Assembly: GCA_027083715.1 (NCBI GenBank)
Contig: JALWNR010000057.1
Location: forward strand, 1,640-7,934
DNA length: 6,295 bases
Source of the DNA: Bacteroidales bacterium
GTDB lineage: Bacteria; Bacteroidota; Bacteroidia; Bacteroidales; NBLH01
Reading direction: 5' to 3'
In this document: piece after piece, positions 1 to 6,039 of the stretch
Position numbering within the stretch: position 1 is the first letter of the stretch
How the letters are laid out: the number at the start of each line of letters is the position of its first letter
Translations under genes and position numbers: made by a program
The notes under the pieces: generated by a model
What the model saw: only the letters and a program-made list of their open reading frames with translations
The model's database searches: none
Told to the model about the DNA's origin: nothing

Positions 1-572
1 GTTCTTAAACGTTCACTTACTTGCAATATTTCATCAATGGTTTTGGCTTTTTTTAATAATTCAAGGTATTGCTGCTCAACCTTTTTCTTATTTTCAAGCC
101 GTGTTTTTATGTCGATGTATTCTTCGGTTACATCGGATTGTTTAACATGTTTTGAAACAATGTGTGCTGCTAAATTACTGACATGATTGAGTAAACTGTC
201 AAAGCTTTCGGCATCTACACGGATGGTAATTTCATCGTTTAATCGATAATCCCATTCACTGACTTTTTCATCGGAAACATAGGCGTTAAATTTTTTTAAC
301 AGTTTATTTAAGGCGATACGCGATTGTTTTAAATCATCCACTTCCATTTCCAAATTGGCAGTTTTGATAATTTTTCGTTGAACATTTGTATTTAAATCAG
401 TGTTTTCAGATACTGTTTTGTTTTCGGGTTCTCCATAATTAGCCGTTTCGGTCATTGAAAGTGCTTCGGGACTGTATTGCTCCTCATTTTGGGGGATTTT
501 ACTTTTACTTTCGTTTGAACATGCTGTCCAAATAAAAAGACTAATAATGAATAATGCAATTTGTTTTTTCAT
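1..572 (-). CDS. DUF4349 domain-containing lipoprotein, N-terminal 190 residues (C-terminus off the left edge)
   Basis: The minus-strand frame is open from an ATG at 570-572 to the window edge. The first 17 residues are a lipoprotein signal peptide (MKKQ, then a hydrophobic run ending WTAC), with Cys18 the likely lipidated residue. The lipobox is loose, with Trp at -3. A low-complexity polar linker (residues 19-62) leads into the DUF4349 domain. This starts near residue 66 with RKIIKTANLEMEV, continues through TIRVDAESFDSLL (116-128), and reaches VTEEYIDIKTRLENKKK (148-164), the family's hallmark segment, which leads into a predicted coiled coil. Family members are usually about 250-300 residues and end in a membrane helix, so roughly 60-110 residues are missing off the edge. 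The function of DUF4349 is not established; an envelope role is inferred. It is transcribed away from the TPR gene. A weak -7-like box (TACTTTTA, minus strand, 604-611) lies upstream. Confidence 0.87.
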   Translation of the reverse strand, partial: MKKQIALFIISLFIWTACSNESKSKIPQNEEQYSPEALSMTETANYGEPENKTVSENTDLNTNVQRKIIKTANLEMEVDDLKQSRIALNKLLKKFNAYVSDEKVSEWDYRLNDEITIRVDAESFDSLLNHVSNLAAHIVSKHVKQSDVTEEYIDIKTRLENKKKVEQQYLELLKKAKTIDEILQVSERLR

Positions 573-784
573 AATCGTTGTGTTTAGATTGTTGCTATCA
601 GTGTAAAAGTAATGAAAATAATATTTTGTTGTAAATTTTTATTCATAAGTTTTAATTGTTTAGTAATTATTTTTATTATTTCTGTTGGCACATAGCCCTG
701 TTTCGCTACTGCGGAAGAATTGCATGTTTAAAAAATTACATTTTTTTATTTGAAAAGTAGCGTATGAAAATGCTTGCACGCTCT

Positions 785-927
785 GCGGCAGGGATTGTAG
801 TGATAGCTGCCACCCTCCAAAGACTTGGCAAAAACCGGCAAAAAAGAGCGACAGGTGAAGCTCCTTTTTTGCCGTGCTTTTTGCAGGCTTTGGAGGATGG
901 GACTATAAGCGGAAAGCCCGTTGCCGC
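785..927. ncRNA. Candidate structured RNA or interspersed hairpin element
   Basis: This segment is clearly richer in G and C than its surroundings and folds on paper into one long rod. The outer stem pairs GCGGCA (785-790) with TGCCGC (922-927) and GGG (791-793) with CCC (917-919), with a 2-nt bulge. The distal stems pair CCTCCAAAG (814-822) with CTTTGGAGG (888-896), GCAAAAA (828-834) with TTTTTGC (878-884), and CGGCAAAAAAG (836-846) with CTTTTTTGCCG (864-874). AGC (847-849) then pairs with GCT (860-862) around a 10-nt loop. Between outer and distal stems is a large internal loop whose two sides carry related motifs (791-807 and 899-917). From memory, similar elements with an AGCGGAAAGCCC core recur between genes in many Bacteroidota; I could not check this. 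The rod with a central bubble also resembles 6S RNA. The transcribed strand is unknown. The fold is visible in the sequence; the function is not. Confidence 0.5.
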
Positions 928-970
928 CCTAAATAATATTGATATTAAAGATTCAAAAAATATTATTATG

Positions 971-978
971 TACATTTG
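971..978 (+). promoter_or_regulatory. Bacteroidota-type -7 box (TACATTTG) for the TPR gene
   Basis: TACATTTG matches the TAnnTTTG -7 consensus exactly and ends 19 nt before the ATG at 998. This is nearly the same spacing as at the LpxR-like gene on the other strand. No good -33 TTTG lies at the expected distance; the nearest TTG, at 939-941, is too far. If used, the leader would be very short and the 785-927 hairpin would lie outside the transcript. Confidence 0.4.
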
Positions 979-997
979 TTTTTTTAACAGGGATATT

Positions 998-2818
998 ATG
1001 TATAAAGTTATTGTTTTTTTGATATTGATGTTTTTGAGTGCGAATTTCCATAAATTGGAAGCACAAAATCAGTCGCAAGTGCAATTGGCCTATAAATATT
1101 ATCAGGCAAAAGAGTATGATAAAGCACTTGTTGAGTTTGAAAGCCTTTATCGGCGTAGCCATTCGCAAAATTATTTGAATTATATGGTAAAATGTCAGGT
1201 AAACTTAGGGCTGTTTGCTGAGGCTGAAAAAATGCTAAAAAAACAAATTCGCAGAAATAAAAATAACTTGCAAAATTATATAAACTTGGGTTATGTTTTT
1301 GATAAACAAGAGGAAACAGACAAGGCAGTAGAGCAATATAATTATGTACTGAAAAATTTACCCCCTAATCATAATCAAATTATTCAAATTGCCAATGATT
1401 TTTTATCGAAAAGAAATTTTGAATATGCGGAAAAAACTTATAAAAAAGGACGTAGTTTAATTTCGTATCCTTTTCATTTAGAGCTGGCTAATGTATATGC
1501 TTATCAGCGTAAAAGTCAAGAAATGATTGATGAGTATTTGGATATGCTTGCCGACAATCCTGAAACAAGTCAAATTATTACAGCGCGATTACAAGCCAGA
1601 ATGAATTCAAATTATGATGAAAATTTTGGAAATTTGTTAAAAAAAAGTTTGATTAAACGTATTCAAAAAAATCCGAGGCGTTATGTGTATAATGAATTAC
1701 TTATTTGGTATTATGTTCAAAATAAGGATTTTGCAAATGCAATTATTCAGGCGAAAGCTATTGACAAACGATTGAAAGAAGGTGGGTATCGGCTGGTTGA
1801 ATTGGGCGATATGGCTTTTCAGAACGGTATGTACGAAACTGCAAAAGAGGCATACAGCTACGTGATTGAGCGTTATAACGGAAATCCGTTTTATGTACGG
1901 GCAAAATTGGCTTATTTGAATGTGCTTTATACCGAAGTGGTTAAAGGAAGAATAAGTAGTCACGAGGATATTGAGCACTTGGAAAAACAATATCATAAGG
2001 CAATTAATGAGTTTGGACGAAATACAACAACTATCCGCTTGATTAAAAACTTGGCACATTTGCAGGCTTTTTATTTGAATAAAAGCAATGAAGCGGTTGA
2101 TTTGTTGCGTCCGGTGATTAATTTACCCGATTTAAGTCCGAATTTGAAAGGTGCTTGTAAAATTGAATTGGCAGATATTTTACTTTTACAGGACAAGGTT
2201 TGGGAAGCCACTCTGGAATATGCTCAAGCCGAAAAAATGAACAAAGGAAATGCAGTTGGTTATGAAGCAAGTTTTAAACGGGCTAAACTGGCATTTTTTA
2301 TGGGTGATTTTGACTGGGCACAAGCACAATTAGCTATTTTGAAAGGCAGTACTACACAACTGATTGCCAATGATGCTTTTCGTTTGTCATTATTGATAAA
2401 AGATAATACTGGCGGTGCAGATACTACCAATGCTGCTTTAAAATATTATGCTCGTGCTGAAATGCTTTTGGAACAAAACAAACAAAACAAGGCTTTATCA
2501 ACATTGGATACTTTGGAAATGCGCTTTAAAACCACAGGTTTGATCGATGATGTTTTATTTTTGAAAGCTAAAATTGCCGAAAAATCGGGTAATATTGAAT
2601 TAGCTATTGCTAATTTGAAAAAAATCATTGAAAATTATGCTTATGATCTATTAGGTGATGATGCTGCATATAAACTTGCGGAAATTTATGATTATCGTTT
2701 AAAAAATAAGGAAGAGGCAATGAAATATTACAAAAAAATAATTTTTGACTATAAAGGAAGTATCTATGTGCCGGAGGCAAGGAAAAGGTTTAGGGCTTTG
2801 CGGGGAGATGGGACTTAG
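998..2818 (+). CDS. Secreted tetratricopeptide-repeat protein, 606 residues
   Basis: The protein opens with a clear signal peptide (MYKVIVFLILMFLSANFHKLEA) and likely cleavage before Gln23, so it should act in the periplasm or at the outer membrane. The rest is helical TPR-type repeat. Recognisable units lie near residues 27-56 (AYKYYQAKEYDKALVEFE), 60-90, 94-124 (INLGYVFDKQEETDKAVEQY), 264-295 (LVELGDMAFQNGMYETAKEAY), 423-450, 523-548 and 555-589. TPR arrays are protein-interaction scaffolds; no partner or enzyme domain is visible, so the precise role is unknown. I chose the start at 998 because it places the signal peptide at the N-terminus. It also has AGGG 5 nt upstream (989-992) and a -7 box at 971. 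The same frame is open back to an ATG at 764, but that extension translates the structured hairpin and would bury the signal peptide. An ATG at 968 is a second, less likely alternative. Its stop lies 15 bp from the convergent LpxR-like gene. Confidence 0.9.
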   Translation: MYKVIVFLILMFLSANFHKLEAQNQSQVQLAYKYYQAKEYDKALVEFESLYRRSHSQNYLNYMVKCQVNLGLFAEAEKMLKKQIRRNKNNLQNYINLGYVFDKQEETDKAVEQYNYVLKNLPPNHNQIIQIANDFLSKRNFEYAEKTYKKGRSLISYPFHLELANVYAYQRKSQEMIDEYLDMLADNPETSQIITARLQARMNSNYDENFGNLLKKSLIKRIQKNPRRYVYNELLIWYYVQNKDFANAIIQAKAIDKRLKEGGYRLVELGDMAFQNGMYETAKEAYSYVIERYNGNPFYVRAKLAYLNVLYTEVVKGRISSHEDIEHLEKQYHKAINEFGRNTTTIRLIKNLAHLQAFYLNKSNEAVDLLRPVINLPDLSPNLKGACKIELADILLLQDKVWEATLEYAQAEKMNKGNAVGYEASFKRAKLAFFMGDFDWAQAQLAILKGSTTQLIANDAFRLSLLIKDNTGGADTTNAALKYYARAEMLLEQNKQNKALSTLDTLEMRFKTTGLIDDVLFLKAKIAEKSGNIELAIANLKKIIENYAYDLLGDDAAYKLAEIYDYRLKNKEEAMKYYKKIIFDYKGSIYVPEARKRFRALRGDGT

Positions 2819-2839
2819 ATAAAATTTTATAATTTATCT
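2817..2839. terminator. Weak AT hairpin between convergent genes
   Basis: AGATAAA (2817-2823) pairs with TTTATCT (2833-2839) across a 9-nt loop. The hairpin overlaps the stop codons of both convergent genes. The stem is almost entirely A-T, and no strong T tract follows on either strand, so termination here is only a possibility. Confidence 0.22.
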
Positions 2840-3232
2840 GACGACTTTGAAGTACTTGGTAAATGAAGTTTTATACCAATTTGAAATCAAAATATATGCA
2901 GAATAAGGTTGGTCGTTTTCTATTAAATCCGGTTCGGTAATAGAGTATGGTGTATATATTCTTTGTTCAAATGAAAAACCTGTAAAACTTAAAGTTTGAT
3001 ATTTTTTTGCTCTTACCACAAGCTGTGCGAGTGTTTTTTTTAGTTCTTTATTAGTGTATGAAAATCCTACCCCGGCAGTATAATAACTATCGGTATTAAA
3101 AAGCAAGTCATTATCCATTTCAAATACAAGGCGACTTATTTTCGGAGAAAAATCAATGGCTGTTTCTGTTCGCTGGGCAAATGAAAAAAAGGGCAAAAAG
3201 AGAAAGAAAAGAATTAGCTTTTTTAAATGCAT
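2834..3232 (-). pseudogene. Truncated LpxR-like (DUF2219) lipid A deacylase, N-terminal third only
   Basis: This 132-residue frame starts with a signal peptide (MHLKKLILFFLFLPFFSFAQ, cleavage near Ala19). It then shows the opening of the LpxR/DUF2219 outer-membrane barrel: FEMDNDLLFNTDSYYTAGVG (37-56), FEQRIYTPYSITEPDLI (88-104) and DQPYSAYILI (107-116). LpxR removes the 3'-acyloxyacyl group of lipid A at the outer membrane. Asn41-Asp42 fit the Asn-Asp active-site pair of the family. Family members usually have about 300 or more residues, and the essential histidine lies further along, so this product should be an incomplete, inactive barrel. The missing part is not in the window: after the stop (2834-2836) comes the 3' end of the TPR gene. 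The promoter and signal peptide look intact, so the loss is at the 3' end. A divergent short protein of another role cannot be excluded. Confidence 0.72.
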
Positions 3233-3252
3233 ACAAAATGAAGTTTTTTTTA

Positions 3253-3260
3253 CAAATATA
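3253..3260 (-). promoter_or_regulatory. -7 box (TATATTTG, minus strand) for the LpxR-like gene
   Basis: Read on the minus strand, this is TATATTTG, an exact TAnnTTTG match 20 nt before the ATG at 3232. An ATTG lies 16 nt further upstream, slightly close for a -33 element but plausible. The truncated gene may therefore still be transcribed. Confidence 0.45.
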
Positions 3261-3359
3261 GTAAGATTTTATCTTTCAATCATGTATTCTTAATAACTTT
3301 GAGTCATCAGGTGAGTGCAGGAATTAGAGATGAATAAAAGAAATAGAGTAAATATTTTG

Positions 3360-3367
3360 TATATTTG
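3360..3367 (+). promoter_or_regulatory. -7 box (TATATTTG) for elbB
   Basis: TATATTTG matches TAnnTTTG exactly and ends 50 nt before the elbB ATG. No clear TTTG appears at -33, so the call rests on the -7 match and its position. Confidence 0.35.
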
Positions 3368-3417
3368 GGCTTTATTTGAGACAAATTCAAAAGTGTAATC
3401 ATATAAAATCACCGACT

Positions 3418-4068
3418 ATGAAAAAATTTGCAGTAGTATTATCAGGTTGCGGGGTTTTTGATGGTGCTGAAATCCACGAAGCAACCATGACTTTATACGC
3501 CATTATGAAAGAAGGCGGAGCCTATGAAATTTTTGCTCCCGATATTGAGCAACATCATGTGGTAAACCACATCACCGGAGAAGAAATGAACGAAAAACGT
3601 AATGTGCTGGTTGAATCGGCACGTATTGCAAGGGGGAAAATCAGACCATTAAGCGAATATAAAGCTGATGAATTTGATGCATTGATGTATCCGGGCGGAT
3701 TTGGGGTAGCCAAAAACCTTTCAAACTTTGCCTTTGAAGGCGCAAACTGTACGGTAAACCCGGAAGTTGAAAAATCGGTTTTGGATACGGTAAAAGCAGG
3801 AAAGCCTATTGGAGCACTGTGTATTTCGCCGGCAATTATGGCTAAAATTTTGGAAGGTGCAGAAGTTACCATCGGTAATGATAAAGGAACTGCTGATGCC
3901 ATTGAAAAAATGGGTAGTACGCACAAAACAGCCACACACGGAGAGGTAGTTGTGGACGAAGGCTTTAAGCTGGTTACTACACCTTGCTATATGCTTGATG
4001 CCACAATTCTTGATATTGCGGATGGAGCTATTAATGTGGTAAAAACTATTATGGGGATGATTAAGTAA
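3418..4068 (+). CDS. elbB: ElbB, DJ-1/PfpI-superfamily glyoxalase-like protein
   Basis: This 216-residue protein is collinear with E. coli ElbB as I remember it, and has the family's usual length. Shared segments are VVLSGCGVFDGAEIHEA (6-22), APDIEQHHVVNHITGE (40-55), RNVLVESARIARGKIRPL (61-78), YPGGFGVAKNLSNFA (91-105), GALCISPA (132-139) and VTTPCYML (186-193). Cys135 sits at the nucleophile elbow, and Glu18 is the conserved acidic residue that usually pairs with it. E. coli ElbB is a cytosolic protein with weak glyoxalase activity, and its historical link to isoprenoid biosynthesis is not mechanistically settled. I chose the ATG at 3418 because it gives the family N-terminus MKKFAVVLSGCG. 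The frame is open to a TTG at 3376, but those extra 14 residues are polar and unlike the family. The 245-bp gap to the dehydrogenase gene suggests separate transcription. Confidence 0.95.
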   Translation: MKKFAVVLSGCGVFDGAEIHEATMTLYAIMKEGGAYEIFAPDIEQHHVVNHITGEEMNEKRNVLVESARIARGKIRPLSEYKADEFDALMYPGGFGVAKNLSNFAFEGANCTVNPEVEKSVLDTVKAGKPIGALCISPAIMAKILEGAEVTIGNDKGTADAIEKMGSTHKTATHGEVVVDEGFKLVTTPCYMLDATILDIADGAINVVKTIMGMIK

Positions 4069-4180
4069 TTTGTTTGTAATTAGTGAATGAGAATAAAGGG
4101 TATTCCTAAAAACTTCAATTTCTGCGTTACTTTGAAACTGTAAAATACTCATTTACAATAGCAAACTCTGCTTTTATAAT

Positions 4181-4217
4181 TTCAAAAAGCCTCCGAAGTA
4201 TTGGAGCAGGCTTTGAA
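4181..4217 (+). terminator. Candidate terminator hairpin after elbB
   Basis: TTCAAAAAGCCT (4181-4192) pairs with AGGCTTTGAA (4208-4217), leaving two extra A residues. The hairpin is capped by CC/GG around a short loop. It lies 113 nt past the elbB stop. No long T run follows immediately (GAACTTAGAGTTTTTAG), so it could instead be a structured part of the leader region of the next gene. Confidence 0.35.
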
Positions 4218-4313
4218 CTTAGAGTTTTTAGAGTACCCTAAATAAAACTTTATCATTGTAAATTTTGCTACAAATGTTTAACTAAAAAAATAAAACCATT
4301 AAAAATTAATTAG

Positions 4314-5204
4314 ATGAAGAATATTGCAGTAATTGGTTCAGGAACCATGGGCAACGGAATTGCTCATGTGTTTGCACAAAACGGCTACAAAGTAGCTTTG
4401 ATTGATATTAGCGAAGAGGCTTTAAAACGTGCTTTGGCTACCATTGGGAAAAATCTTGACAGGCAAATAAAAAAAGAAAAAATTACCGAGGATGATAAAG
4501 CAGCAACACTGGCAAACATTACAACTTTTACAACTGTAAAAGAGGGTGTTACAGCTGCTGATTTGGTTGTGGAAGCTGCTACTGAAAATCCCGAAGTTAA
4601 ATTTAAAATTTTTAAAGAACTGGACGAAGTATGTAAGCCGGAATGTATTTTAGCTTCTAATACATCATCTATATCTATTACAAAAATTGCAGCACAAACT
4701 AAGCGACCTGAGCAGGTTATCGGTATGCACTTTATGAATCCGGTTCCGGTGATGAAATTGGTGGAAATTATCCGTGGCTATAAAACTACTGATGAAGTTA
4801 CCAAAATTATTATGGAAACTTCAAAATCCTTGGGTAAAGTTCCTGTTGAAGTAAATGATTATCCCGGATTTGTAGCAAATCGTATTTTAATGCCCATGAT
4901 CAATGAGGCAATTATTACCCTGAACGAAGGCATTGCAGGTGTTGAAGAAATTGACACTGTTATGAAACTGGGAATGGCTCACCCGATGGGTCCTTTACAA
5001 CTAGCTGATTTTATCGGTTTGGATGTTTGCTTGTCAATTATGGAAGTGCTTTACGAAGGCTTAGGTAATGATAAATATGCACCTTCGCCATTGCTTATTA
5101 ATATGGTAAGCGCAGGAAATCTGGGTGTAAAATCAGGAGAAGGTTTTTATAACTGGACACACGGAACAAAAGAGCTAATTGTTTCGGATTATTTTAAGAA
5201 ATAA
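4314..5204 (+). CDS. hbd: 3-hydroxybutyryl-CoA dehydrogenase, NAD(P)-dependent
   Basis: This 296-residue protein is a short, single-function member of the 3-hydroxyacyl-CoA dehydrogenase family. It interconverts 3-hydroxybutyryl-CoA and acetoacetyl-CoA in the cytosol. The N-terminal Rossmann domain begins AVIGSGTMGNGIAHVF (5-20), with the GxGxxG loop at 8-13 and Asp31 ending strand 2, which favours NAD. The catalytic set is present: Ser118 in SNTSS, His139 in GMHFMNPVP, Glu151, and Asn189 in PGFVANRI. The spacings match those of human HAD (S137, H158, E170, N208). The helical C-terminal domain carries GMAHPMGPLQLADFIGLD (220-237) and ends with the typical GVKSGEGFYNW (271-281). Plausible pathways are short-chain fatty-acid or butyrate metabolism or degradation of aromatic or branched compounds. 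No thiolase or crotonase is next to it, so the pathway is open, and paaH or fadB2 would be equally fair names. The start ATG follows an A/T-rich leader without Shine-Dalgarno. A strong terminator follows. Confidence 0.95.
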   Translation: MKNIAVIGSGTMGNGIAHVFAQNGYKVALIDISEEALKRALATIGKNLDRQIKKEKITEDDKAATLANITTFTTVKEGVTAADLVVEAATENPEVKFKIFKELDEVCKPECILASNTSSISITKIAAQTKRPEQVIGMHFMNPVPVMKLVEIIRGYKTTDEVTKIIMETSKSLGKVPVEVNDYPGFVANRILMPMINEAIITLNEGIAGVEEIDTVMKLGMAHPMGPLQLADFIGLDVCLSIMEVLYEGLGNDKYAPSPLLINMVSAGNLGVKSGEGFYNWTHGTKELIVSDYFKK

Positions 5205-5216
5205 ACTTTTTTACAA

Positions 5217-5264
5217 AGTCATCAGACGATATTTTAAAGCTTGTCTGATGACTATTTTGTTTTT
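5217..5264 (+). terminator. Rho-independent terminator of the dehydrogenase gene
   Basis: AGTCATCAGAC (5217-5227) pairs perfectly with GTCTGATGACT (5243-5253) around a 15-nt loop, and a T-rich tract (ATTTTGTTTTT, 5254-5264) follows. CAA (5213-5215 region) can extend the stem across a one-base bulge. It begins 12 nt after the stop codon. The opposite strand also has T residues after the stem, but no gene converges close by. Confidence 0.85.
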
Positions 5265-5399
5265 ATAAACTTAATTTTGTAATTATATCTGTTGTAAGTT
5301 TAAAAGTAAAAAATTGAATTATTTCGGCAGGCTTATTTTAAAAATTTAAGTTTAAACTGTGTGTTATACCGATACGTTGTAAAACATAAAAAAAACATT

Positions 5400-5870
5400 A
5401 TGAAAAAATTAATTCTACTTCTAACAATTTTTATATCTTTTAATGTATTTGCTCAACAAGAAAAAGACTCTCTTTTTAACAAAAAAGGAGTTCTACATTG
5501 CTGCTAAACAAGATTTTGGTTCAGTATTAGGTAATGATGAAAAAAGCATAAATACGCTATAACAACAACTTTTGATAAAAATGAAACAAGCATTTCTGCA
5601 AAATTCCTTATTGCCCCAAATTACATAAATAAAGATGACAAATTCAAACATTTAGTTTCTGGAAAAATTAAAATAGGAGAAAGTAATAATTTTTTAGATT
5701 TAGGGAAATCTAAGATGCCTATTATTGACTTATCTATCAAACACAATATGTTTATTATTAACAGCTTAGGACTAACAGGCTTCTTTAATAAAGATGAATT
5801 GCAAATTGTTACAATCGACTTTTTATCAATAAAACCTGTCAGATCTTGCAGATTTATGGTTTTTATATAA
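5400..5870 (+). pseudogene. Secreted protein gene broken by two compensating frameshifts
   Basis: The ATG at 5400 opens a good signal peptide (MKKLILLLTIFISFNVFAQQ), but this frame stops at 5505-5507 after 35 residues. Protein-like sequence continues in the next frame (KEFYIAAKQDFGSVLGNDEK), entered at the A6 run at 5481-5486. It returns to the original frame near the A6 run at 5540-5545 with HKYAITTTFDKNETSISAKF and runs to a stop at 5868-5870. One surplus A at the first run and one missing A at the second would restore a single frame of about 156 residues. I recognise no family; the beginning resembles a secreted or outer-membrane protein. The last dozen residues (PVRSCRFMVFI) are encoded by an inverted repeat, so the true C-terminus may also be lost. 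Real decay and homopolymer sequencing error both explain this pattern. A TACGTTG box near 5373 is a weak promoter candidate. Confidence 0.6.
5831..5863. repeat. 33-bp imperfect inverted repeat at the end of the broken gene
   Basis: AAAACC (5831-5836) pairs with GGTTTT (5858-5863). Inside this, ATCT pairs with AGAT around a 3-nt loop, with an unpaired TGTCAG/TTAT region between the two stems. Short palindromes built on AACCTGTCAG are, from memory, common between genes in Bacteroidota. It lies between a plus-strand gene and minus-strand genes, so it could serve as a two-way terminator. Only the partial symmetry is directly visible. Confidence 0.4.
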
Positions 5871-5910
5871 ATACAAGAAAATAATATTTTACCCTACTTC
5901 AGAAAATATA

Positions 5911-6039
5911 TTAAAGAACATTTTTTGTGATTTTATATTCATGCTTAATAAGGGTTTTACCACTCATAAAGTCATCGAATTGAGAATCTAATTTTTCAAA
6001 AATCAAGCACTTTACCGACAGACTTTTATTAAAAATCAT
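5911..6039 (-). CDS. Short unrecognised ORF, 42 residues
   Basis: A minus-strand ATG at 6037-6039 opens a 42-residue frame (MIFNKSLSVKCLIFEKLDSQ, then FDDFMSGKTLIKHEYKITKNVL). It ends at a TAA at 5911-5913. Its start overlaps the end of the upstream frameshifted gene by 11 nt, as in a translationally coupled pair. The residue mix looks protein-like, but there is no recognisable domain, signal peptide or membrane segment. It may be a real small gene, the remnant of a longer one, or chance. Confidence 0.28.
   Translation of the reverse strand: MIFNKSLSVKCLIFEKLDSQFDDFMSGKTLIKHEYKITKNVL

Larger units (their letters stand above)
573..997. other. Divergent intergenic region between the DUF4349 and TPR genes
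   Basis: This 425-bp stretch carries no convincing gene. The part next to the DUF4349 start is very AT-rich (573-680). It is followed by a short GC-richer patch (about 684-718), another A/T run (723-758), the long hairpin element (785-927), and the promoter region of the TPR gene (about 931-997). The plus-strand frame is open from 764 into the TPR gene, but its translation over the hairpin has no domain character. Confidence 0.7.

Noticed and set aside
736..975. Minus-strand open frame of 79 codons across the hairpin
   Set aside because: It is the complement of the structured element, with no domain, no conserved start context and no sensible neighbour. The long open frame follows from the inverted-repeat composition.
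1697..2628. Minus-strand open frames opposite the TPR gene
   Set aside because: They are antisense shadows within a convincing repeat protein. No promoter or start context was seen.
2838..2851. Similarity between the end of the LpxR-like frame (CAAAGTCGTCAGA, minus strand) and the left arm of the terminator at 5214-5226 (CAAAGTCATCAGA)
   Set aside because: One 13-nt near match is too short to claim a recombination junction in AT-rich DNA. There is no matching right arm at 2834-2850.
3376..3417. TTG start that would add 14 residues to ElbB
   Set aside because: The ATG at 3418 gives the exact family N-terminus, and the upstream residues are polar and unlike any ElbB.
3555..4152. Minus-strand open frames opposite elbB
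   Set aside because: They are shadows of a strongly conserved plus-strand gene and have no protein character of their own.
5540..5547. Programmed -1 ribosomal frameshift at the second A run
   Set aside because: The A-AAA-AAG heptamer is not in the phase required for a canonical slippery site, and the first shift needs the opposite direction. Homopolymer mutation or read error is simpler.
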